Part shown: positions 57,901-64,000 of the stretch, piece after piece | Position numbering within the stretch: the first letter of the stretch is position 1 | Layout: every line of letters begins with the position of its first letter | DNA from: Megalopta genalis | Lineage: Eukaryota; Arthropoda; Insecta; Hymenoptera; Halictidae | Direction of reading: 5' to 3' | Length of the DNA: 64,000 nucleotides | NCBI RefSeq assembly: GCF_051020955.1 | Contig: NC_135016.1 | Span: 10,496,001-10,560,000, forward strand | The notes under the pieces: generated by a model | Told to the model about the DNA's origin: nothing | What the model saw: only the letters and a program-made list of their open reading frames with translations | Database searches by the model: none | Position numbers and translations under genes: made by a program

Positions 57901-60900
57901 CGACCCCATGAAAAGTTAGTGGCCATGAAACACCGGCACCGCTGAAGGACAAAACATTTAGCAAAAAGCTAACCGCTTATTCAACACCGTGTGCCGCGGC
58001 TATCATCCGCCGGTATCTCCTCTTTTTATTACGCCATGCTTCACGTTGCCCGTCGACGGCGTTTCTTATCGAGCGTCCCCTCGAAAATATTTTCGAGCGT
58101 ATCTGCAATCAATTGATTCGCGTAGGGTGGGACAGCTCCTTTCACGGTTTCGACGACGGTCCGAGAGATCGGCGATACTCTCTAGGTCCCGTGGTATATA
58201 ATCTAATAACGAGTTTTTCTCGGCGGCGTATATCGTGCACGCGGCGGTCTTCGACAGAGGGTGCATGACGGGGAGAGAGATGGAGAGATCGAAGAAAGAG
58301 GGAGAGAAAAGAGAGATGGAGACGGAGAAGAAGACCAAAGATTGATGGAGCGAAAGAAAGAGCAAAGAGAGACGAAGAAAGAGAGCAAAGAGAGATGGAA
58401 AGAAACGGAGAGATTCACTAAAGAGAGATGAAGACGGAAGAAAGGGATGGAAAGAAAGTGCAAAGAGAGAGCAGACAGATGGAGAGAGAGCAAAGGAAAT
58501 GGAAAGAGGGAGCAAATAGAGATAGCGAGAGCAAAGCAGAGCGAAAGAGAGACCAAATGGAGAGAAAAGCAAAGAGAAATGGAGAGAGAGCAAAGGAGAT
58601 GGAAAGCGGGAGCAAATAGAGATAGCGAGAGCAAAGGAGAGCGAAAGAGAGACCAAATGGAGAGAGAAAGGGCAAAAGGAAATGGAGAGAGGGAGCAAGT
58701 AGAGATAGCGAGAGCAAAGGAGAGCGAAAGAGAGACCAAATGGAGAGAGAAAAAACAAGGGGAAATGGAGAGAGAGCAAAGAAGAATGAAAGAGAACCCA
58801 AATAGAGAGAGAAAGAGCGAAATGAAATGGAGAAAGAGAAAGAGAGAGAGCAAAGAGAAATAGAAAGAGAAAGCAAAAGGAGATGGAGAGAGAGAGCGCG
58901 CATCCTCCGCTCGTCTGCATCGCAGCCAGACAGGCCTGATTTCTGGCCTAAGTGGTTAGCCCTCCTCCATTGTGCATTAGCATCTATTCAAGCTGGTAAT
59001 CGAATCCTACCGAGATAACGAACTTTCGCGGGGGATTTGCGGTTGACTTTCGCCGCACAGTGCCCCGTGATACTTCGGTCTTGACAGCCGGCCAGAGATT
59101 AACATCTACGCCCGAAATTTTCGATCACTGTTGCCGAAACCCTGGTAGCTGGCTTTGTGCTACCAGCCTGTGTCACTCCTTCCCCCAAAAATCGGGAGGA
59201 ATCGAATTACTTGTCATCAATATCATTTGTTGCCAAGTCTCTTTCAGGCAATTTCGCCGCATGAAAATGCAGGCACAGATTTTTAATTACTCGCTTAGAT
59301 GATTCATTGGACACAGTTTCTTCTGCGATTTTATAGTTCAATCTTGCACTTTTAATTTCAGCTTGACTGTCACCCCGTATGTTCAGTAAAACAGGAACGA
59401 CTTTATTTTCAATGGAACAGCAGCAAAGATCATAAAGCAAGAAATTCAATTAACCAATCATCGTCTAAAATTGTTCAATCATTAAAAGAAGAGAACGTGA
59501 GATTCCTGGTGAATAACTGATCATCTTTTGTGCATTAAAATTTTGTCAACACTCATGATACATCGCTGTCGTTGTTGTTAATATTTTTATGATTTTTATC
59601 AGCGACGTGGACGCATGGAGGGTGCCTTCCAGTTCTTTCTTTTTTGTGGGTTAGCTGCATCCCCTCACTCATTTATCACGTGGCAACGTGTATATTTTGG
59701 GGGTTGCAGCGGACGGAAAGGCTGGAAGTGTCTCTAGTCACCTTATCTCCGCCCTCGAGAGCGTATGCTAAATTGAATATGAAATTATGTGGCTTATCGC
59801 CCTCTTGGCCACGGGGAAACGAGATAGAACAGGGCTAAGCGATTCCCCGTTAGAAATCATCCTCGTTTTCCGTCCATTTTTCCAACGTTTCATACTTGCA
59901 ACAAAGCGGTGAATCATGTTGCCACCTCAGAAAACATTTATAGCTTCTTTTAATATTAATTCGGCACCCTTCTGAAATAAATTATCCATCGTCTCACGCA
60001 AAATTATATCGATAACACTAATCACCACTTTCAACTACGTTTAATTCTTAAAACAACTTATTCAATTCTCTTACACGCATCATTAGACCAACGATTTTTA
60101 TGTGAAACAAAAATTGGCTGCATTGATCGAACGGAACAACAGTTAAACAAAGGTGTACCTCTTCGTTTAATGGTCTTAATAAATTAAAAACAATGTAACA
60201 AGATTCTTCTCCCAATCTCGATCGAAGCAAACTACAAGTTTCCTACATCGATTACATAAAACAAGAATTAAATAAAATCTTTCTTTGACAGTTTTAATAA
60301 ATAACAGTGTTCGTCAATTCTTCAGATACCTTCGTTACTCTTCATTACTAAATTTTGTCATAAACGTACAAAATTCTCAGTCTATTGATCATCGTTTTGA
60401 TGATATCTGATACTTTCAATATTAATTGCCAGATTAACATTAACGAAGGTTAAACTCACCAGTCTTCACTTGATACTTCAAGGTAGTGGAGCAATCGAGG
60501 AGCAGTTGCTGAAGAGTCAGACCGGTGTCCGGGATTTCAAGGTCCAACAGCTGCATCATCTCGGAGGGATGATGAAACTCGAGGACCTTCGCGTTTCGAT
60601 CGTTCGTCGACTTGATGAAGTCAAGCAGGATGTCCACCACCTTCATCAGGAACTCCCTGGTCGCTGGGAGTCCTTCGGCATTGTGTGGCAGGATGTCTGG
60701 GAGCAGAAACACGGGCAATCGAAGCAAATTTCGAGCTGCTTTTCCAATGAACTGATATCTGAACTGAATATCTCTGGAGAGATTAAACTGAGAACAGAGT
60801 TAGGCTCGGATTAGTGCAACTGGCCTCATGCTTGTTATTTTATTCCGTCTCTCACTTTATTGCAGTGATCCGAACTTTGCAATAATTACAGACTGCTAAA

Positions 60901-61974
60901 GTTAATGCGTTCATGATAAACAGTATAAATAGAAGTTCATACTTTAATACTGAGCTGCTCGTAATGACTGCTTTCGCATTGTTTTCTTTGAAATTATTGA
61001 AATTTTGAAAATAATAAATTATTAAATATATTTTTTCTAAATTTAGAAAACACTTTCGTAGGATATTACTAAATATATCATTTCTATATTTTGAAAACAC
61101 TTTCGTAGGAAATTATTAAATATATTTTTTCTAAATTTAGAAAACACTTTCGTAGGATATTGCTAAATATATCATTTCTATATTTTGAAAACACTTTCGT
61201 AGGAAATAATTAAATATATTTTTTCTAAATTTTGAGAACACTAACATAAGAAATTATTAAATATATTTTTTCATTCACATATTATGATAAAAATGACGAA
61301 AAGTACAAATTAATTCAGTCTTCTAACACGTGTTAATCATTTTTAGAACTCGATAAGTTTAGTATTAAACAATTGCAGTCGATTTACTGAATGTTTTAAT
61401 AAAGACAAATTCATTTAGTTACAATAAATTTGCATAAACTTCCGCAGTTAGTAATAACATGTTTATATAAAAATATTGACAAGTCAGAAAGATCAACGAA
61501 GAGTCTCGACAGTTTGACGAGTGCAACCATTCGAAAACTTTTGGAAGCGGACAGCTCGCTAGCGTAATCGTCTAAGGGTGACTCTCTAATTGTTATAATC
61601 AAGTGAAATCTCTTCTACGACATTGACATTGATTGATTTGATACCGTTTTATCGAACGCCTCTTTGCCCAGCGCTCCCGTCGTATCGACCTACCGTCGGC
61701 TCGTCCGACGTCCTCGTAGAAAACGGAACTTATTAGAATGATTTCACCTCATCAAACAATTGAAAGTATAGACCTCTATTGACACACTCTCACTTGTTTG
61801 GTGGGATGACACCATCTCACATCGTCGTCCTCCTCTTCTGTTTCCACTGTTCTGTTCCTTCTTCGGCCTCTTCGTCGGCGATCCTCCGTTCTTATTTATG
61901 TTCATAAACATTGTCATGCACTTGCAGAATAATTCCCGCACAACTAACGCATTCACGCATAAACTATTGTTCAT
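34912..61974 (-). CDS. Gad1: Glutamate decarboxylase (Gad1)
   Basis: Gad1 makes GABA from glutamate with pyridoxal phosphate in the cytosol of GABAergic neurons. Exons: 34912-35085, 35758-35952, 36614-36763, 39620-39698, 47091-47149, 48056-48307, 48930-49246, 60460-60696, plus a predicted first exon ending at 61821. They are in phase throughout; the eight firm exons give 488 codons. Landmarks in order are TREFLMKVVDILLDFIKSTN, HPHFFNQLSCGLDLVSMAGE, TANTNMFTYEIAPVF, GGDSILAPGGSISNLYAFLA, FFVNATAGTTVIGAFDP, LHIDAAWGGG, the cofactor lysine in SVTWNPHKLMGALLQCSTIH, CGRHNDIFKLWLQWRAKGTE and VGYQPDDRRPNFFRNIISSA. These match Drosophila Gad1 better than the aspartate decarboxylase Black. The introns are very long (7.4 and 11.2 kb). 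For the first exon, MNINKNGGSPTKRPKK... ending at a GTGAGA donor restores phase and gives 515 aa, close to the usual 510; that exon is inferred. Confidence 0.95.
35086..35757. other. Last Gad1 intron
   Basis: No gene is present. Two diverged copies of a roughly 190-bp unit occur in tandem: GAACGAGTTTGTTCATTAAA at 35220 and AAAAAGTTTGTTATAGTTCA at 35365, each followed by a CTGCTGATT...CAAAATTGTCTGCA block. Part resembles the dispersed repeat seen at 26.1 and 60.1 kb. Confidence 0.5.
35953..36613. other. Gad1 intron
   Basis: A 661-bp intron in which I see no gene or element. A short open frame on each strand (about 36.26-36.60 kb) has no recognisable motif. Confidence 0.5.
36816..36850. repeat. 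GA microsatellite
   Basis: About 17 AG dinucleotide repeats, beginning just inside the Gad1 intron. Confidence 0.9.
37849..37996. mobile_element. Palindromic MITE copy 5, shortened
   Basis: The left end CAGTAAATTTTCCCTAATTG and the right end CAATTAGGGAGAATTTAC match the family. The right arm keeps the TTGTGCACGATCTGA and TATCATCTCTTTCAAAATTG blocks, but most of the left arm has been deleted and joins directly to TTTTTATAGTTGTTGACAAT. Confidence 0.8.
39160..39590. repeat. Diverged minisatellite, about 40-45-bp unit
   Basis: Copies of GTAGAAATAGTGCTACTTTT followed by AGTGATTTT recur from 39160 to 39420 with changes. After a TATATAG-rich stretch, a further copy appears at 39548-39590. It lies just upstream of a Gad1 exon. 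Confidence 0.65.
40371..40740. mobile_element. Palindromic MITE copy 6 (complete)
   Basis: It begins AGTAAATTCTCCCTGATTG and ends CAATTAGGGAGAATTTACTG followed by TA. The arms contain TGCACAAAAATGGACAATTT, GATACGATTTTTCAAGCCTT and their inverse copies. The loop is a TATTATATTATTATTG microsatellite of about 170 bp. Confidence 0.9.
43709..43757. repeat. GA-rich microsatellite
   Basis: AGAGAAAGAG and GAGAGAGAGA repeats of about 49 bp. Confidence 0.85.
44477..44695. mobile_element. Palindromic MITE copy 7, short loop
   Basis: This copy has nearly complete arms (CAGTAAGTTCTCTCCAATTG to CAATTGAAGAGAATTCATTG), with ACAATTTGGGAACAGGAGAT and its partner ATCTCCTCTTCCCAAATTGT. The loop is short (TTGTTGACAATTCTTGGTAA) and has no AT microsatellite, so it may show the ancestral form. 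Confidence 0.9.
44738..44901. mobile_element. Palindromic MITE copy 8, partial
   Basis: The left arm is complete (TAATTGCTCCCTAATTCGCG, GATTGCGCACAAAAATTAAC). The right arm is cut down to AAAACGACCCGCGAG and GAACAATTTGAAAGAATTTA. It follows copy 7 directly and both are followed by related flank (TTCATCTTCTTGAGAAATTC at 44703, TTCATCTCCTTGAGAAATTC at 44910), so the pair looks like a segmental duplication. Confidence 0.8.
45630..45893. mobile_element. piggyBac-type MITE with TTAA target sites
   Basis: The 264-bp element lies between TTAA at 45626-45629 and 45894-45897. Ends are CACGTTTAGTGCCG and CGGCACTGAACGTG, complementary except one base. The interior is AT-rich with no coding capacity. 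The ends differ from the other TTAA elements here, so it is a separate family. Confidence 0.8.
45946..45981. repeat. AAT microsatellite
   Basis: About twelve ATA/AAT repeats. Confidence 0.9.
46080..46760. repeat. Diverged tandem array, unit about 160-240 bp
   Basis: Four blocks repeat the same order of phrases: AGAGAAAA..., ACGAGAATAGCGAAGATAAA, ATTGTTCAACTATTATTTGT followed by GTCTTTAA, and CATTTACAGAATACTTTGCA. Later versions read GAAACCAGCGAAAATAAAAG, GAACTGTTACTTGTGTCTCC and CATCTGCAGAACACTTCTCA. The array is in a Gad1 intron. Confidence 0.65.
47150..48055. other. Gad1 intron
   Basis: A 906-bp intron without a recognisable gene. Two diverged copies of a phrase near AGTGCAATAGTTGCAAATTG and AATATTGCAAATTTCAGTGG suggest weak internal duplication. 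Confidence 0.45.
48308..48929. other. Gad1 intron
   Basis: A 622-bp AT-rich intron in which I see nothing distinctive. Confidence 0.5.
53524..53722. repeat. Tandem duplication, unit about 105 bp
   Basis: TTTGTATTCTGTTGGCCATA (53531) and TTTTGTATTCTGTTGGCCAC (53633) open two copies that both continue through CTTTTCAGTACTGTGATGG or its variant, then AAAATAAATATTGTGCATAT and AAAATAAATGTTGTGCGTAT. Identity is roughly 80-85 percent by eye. Confidence 0.85.
54945..55215. repeat. Minisatellite, about 29-bp unit
   Basis: Nine or so tandem variants of CAGAATTTAATCGATTGTGT followed by TTCTTT. The unit drifts steadily along the array (for example GTGTCATTCAGAATTCAATC, then TTCTTTCAGAATTTAATCCA). Confidence 0.85.
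58265..58905. repeat. Long purine-only tract with internal tandem repeats
   Basis: About 640 bp of almost pure A and G on the plus strand. Inside, a roughly 100-110-bp unit built on AATAGAGATAGCGAGAGCAA and GAGCGAAAGAGAGACCAAAT repeats three times (58505-58760). The lack of stop codons on the pyrimidine strand produces a spurious 284-codon frame rich in Ser, Leu and Phe. Such tracts can form triplex DNA. Confidence 0.9.
60080..60400. repeat. Copy of a dispersed, diverged repeat
   Basis: TTTTTATGTGAAACAAAAAT and TGGCTGCATTGATCGAAC, then AGGTGTACCTCTTCGTTTAA and TGGTCTTAATAAATTAAAAA, then TCATAAACGTACAAAATTCT. The same phrases in the same order occur at about 26.10-26.32 kb, and parts occur near 18.07-18.77, 23.38-23.56 and 35.39-35.59 kb. 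Confidence 0.5.
60697..61820. other. First Gad1 intron (predicted)
   Basis: This 1.1-kb intron holds a tandem array at 61.01-61.27 kb. No gene is recognised. Its upper boundary depends on the predicted first exon. Confidence 0.45.
61010..61270. repeat. Tandem array, about 57-bp unit
   Basis: Units reading AAATATATTTTTTCTAAATT and TAGAAAACACTTTCGTAGGA followed by TATTACT alternate with a variant reading ATCATTTCTATATTTTGAAA. Four to five copies are present, so the higher-order unit is about 114 bp. Confidence 0.9.
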
Positions 61975-64000
61975 GTTTCCATCGTATTAATGTTTGTCTC
62001 GTAGCAGTTTCCTTCTTGGCTATTCGGTTATTTTAAAGATGAACGTGTGCTTGGAACGATCATAAGTTGCTTTAACACTCGGACAACGGCTTTAATTGAT
62101 CCGTAAAAATTCATCACTGTTTCTTATTAATCAGCAATGATTTTACAGCAATGATTTTATTGTTCAAGTTCACGACAGTTGTTCTGCAATGTTGAAAATA
62201 TATTTTCAGTGCTACTTTATCCAGATTCGCGTAAAGATTTTCTCGTTGCAATCGATGGAAATTAATCACTAGAAGTCGAATGCCGGGTCGAAATGGACCC
62301 GCGCCGTGCCAGCCGAGTGTCAAATGAGCACTGTTTTTTAACACGAAAATGTCGAATTTCTTTGTTGAGAATATTTCTGCAGTGTGTCGATGAGACAGAG
62401 TGATGAAGAATCGAATAGTTTTGTAACATTGTGTGACTAGATCATGTTATTAGATGCTGGTGGGCGATACTCTCTGTGGTAATTGACGTGTGATAGAGAA
62501 TTTTTGAGACGGCATGGACTCGCAGTATTATTGCAAGTTCGCGAGACGCTGTAGCAATTTCAGAAGTTCCCCAATACAGGCGACATAAACTTGCAGCGGG
62601 ACATTTCAATGTTCCCTTGGTAAATCCTTGGTAGATTGAACTGTCCTTCTGTTGCAGAGTAACCATAAAGTATCCCGCTGTATAAACCACCCTTCGTTTC
62701 CCATTGCATTAAGGAGATCCCGTGAATAAACAGATACGAGCGACTCCTACGTCCACTGCTTTAAAGTCAGAGCTCTCTTTTCGACGCGACGTTAACTATG
62801 GAAACCGAACAATCTAACGGAGAAATCATTGTTGTCGCTAAAATCGTCGCTTCTTTTTCTCACAGTCTTCAAAGTTGCGATACTTCGTTAGACTCGACGA
62901 ACTTTCTTCGTGAATTAAAAAGTAAAGACACTGATTCTTTCATGTACGTCTATTGTCGCAATTAGACCGTGAATCTGCATACAAATTAATAGTAATAATA
63001 GAAATAAATAACAAATAATAGAAATATTCTTTTGTGCACATTTTGTTGTATCTTGAGAAGTTGCATATGTTGCAATATATCCACTGCATTACAACTACAC
63101 TGCAGATTTTGTGCATTTGTGAAAAAAGTTTCTATATAAAAATGAACACAGTCAAAACATTAAAAAATAATTGAAGAATATTAATAATTATCTTCACCTA
63201 ATTGGGGTCATTAACAGAGAAAGACAATCTTTGTTTCTTTCCTACCGCTTAGAATGACACGAAATATTTTTATTTCGTATAAAACTCTTCAGTACCAAGA
63301 ACACCTTAAAGGATTGATAATAAATTTCTTCTTTGTCCTAGCCTCGATAAAACCATCCGCGGTTACGTTCGCACAGAATTCTGGAGTTCGTTTCTCAATA
63401 GACTGTTCAACGGAAGAGAAAAGAAACTGCGAGTGACACAAACTGAGGAGGAAAACAGTTCTCGACCGGGGGAAGCTGTATCTTTCAATAATCACGCGAA
63501 TGAGAGTCAAATGGAGAAAGAAGGGAGTTCCGTAGCCTTATGGTGAATCGACCTGAGCCAATGGTTAGACAAGGGAAATCCCCGGCTTCCAGGGGCCGTG
63601 CTCGAGCTAATCCAGCTCCATCAATCTAACGTCGAAAGGCCGACAGACTCTCCTTCTTCCGAGGTTTACGTCACTTCCCATAGAGGTCGGACCGACGGAA
63701 AATACTCGAAAAATCCGGTTAATCGTCGCCCGAGTATGGTAAAAGTACCTATTATGTAGCACCGCACAATTGTGGCCCCTTCTCGAAACGCTATCATAAA
63801 TAATACAATAACAAAATAGATGGAAAGTTCTACCCATATGTTTGAACATTGTTTTCTATAAATCCACTGGTACGAACACTGTTATGTAACAATCAGCTGT
63901 AAAATAAACAATGTCTATACGAGTGTTCCTAAGCTAGAAAATACTGTTCCATATTTTTGAAACACCGGGACATGGTACGAAAACGTTGTTCCATTATAGG
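61975..64000. other. Stretch upstream of Gad1
   Basis: The stretch probably includes the Gad1 5' UTR and promoter and then intergenic DNA. No gene is recognised. A possible degraded TTAA MITE lies at 62076-62320. Short open frames to the end of the window have no known motifs. Confidence 0.5.
62076..62320. mobile_element. Possible degraded TTAA-type MITE
   Basis: The left side is TTAA (62072-62075) followed by CACTCGGACAACGGC. The right side is GCCGTGCCAGCCGAGTG followed by TCAA, which could be a mutated TTAA. Only CACTCGG/CCGAGTG pairs perfectly. Next to the right end is a hairpin, GGGTCGAAATGGACCC. Confidence 0.4.

Larger units (their letters stand above)
49247..60459. other. 11.2-kb Gad1 intron
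   Basis: No nested gene with recognisable motifs is present. Content includes a GC-rich island with CGCGC repeats (49.7-50.1 kb), an AT tract (50.51-50.64 kb), a second GC-richer patch (51.0-52.2 kb), a tandem duplication (53.52-53.72 kb), a minisatellite (54.95-55.21 kb), a long purine tract (58.27-58.90 kb) and a copy of a dispersed repeat (60.08-60.40 kb). Long early introns of neuronal genes often carry enhancers; nothing here proves that. Confidence 0.55.

Noticed and set aside
58066..58920. 284-codon minus-strand open frame rich in Ser, Leu and Phe
   Set aside because: It is the complement of a purine microsatellite tract. The lack of stops follows from base composition, and all three pyrimidine-strand frames are open there.
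63829..63849. Alternative Gad1 first exon reading MFKHM with a GTAGAA donor
   Set aside because: It restores phase but has a weak donor and gives a protein shorter than usual. The 61.8-61.97 kb exon has a stronger donor and better length.

Overview
The window reads as nuclear DNA of an insect, probably a hymenopteran (bee-like). It is AT-rich, its genes are split into many short exons with GT-AG introns, it carries many microsatellites and short DNA-transposon relics, and its proteins (Gad1, Fah, FAIM, an ACE relative with a Cys-Asn-Arg active-site neighbourhood) look like insect orthologues. The hymenopteran placement is inference from general resemblance, not from a database search.

Six protein-coding genes are supported, all on the minus strand. 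From high to low coordinate, which is the direction of transcription, they are: glutamate decarboxylase Gad1 (about 61.97 to 34.91 kb, nine exons, two introns of 7.4 and 11.2 kb); fumarylacetoacetase Fah (27.92-24.73 kb, eight exons); Fas apoptotic inhibitory molecule FAIM (23.87-21.59 kb, five exons); a CCDC113/CFAP263-like ciliary coiled-coil protein (21.17-16.82 kb); an angiotensin-converting-enzyme-like protein that has lost its zinc-binding histidines (14.15-10.06 kb, thirteen exons); and a TMEM45-family membrane protein (6.54-5.76 kb). I rebuilt the exon joins by hand. For Fah, FAIM and the ACE-like gene the exon lengths sum to whole codons (418, 197 and 647 aa) and splice phases agree at every junction; CCDC113 (395 aa) and Gad1 (about 515 aa) are also in phase, but their first exons are less certain. 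The genes do not form an obvious pathway: GABA synthesis, tyrosine breakdown, apoptosis control, cilia, a peptidase-fold protein and a membrane protein lie side by side.

The remaining sequence is introns and intergenic DNA rich in repeats. The most striking is a palindromic MITE family with ends CAGTAAATTCTCCCTAATT and TA target sites, present at least eight times between 17 and 45 kb. Several copies carry long AT microsatellites in the hairpin loop, one copy is nested in an older repeat, and one is duplicated together with its flank. There are also three clear TTAA-flanked (piggyBac-type) MITEs, a deleted mariner element 15 bp past the Fah stop codon, two further foldback elements near 3.5-4.2 and 6.8-7.3 kb, and several minisatellites.

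No rRNA, tRNA or CRISPR array was recognised. I see no wholly new gene system. The points most worth a second look are the degenerate ACE active site, the palindromic MITE family, the mariner element that may supply the Fah polyadenylation signal, and copies of an Fah exon end with its splice donor inside the next intron.
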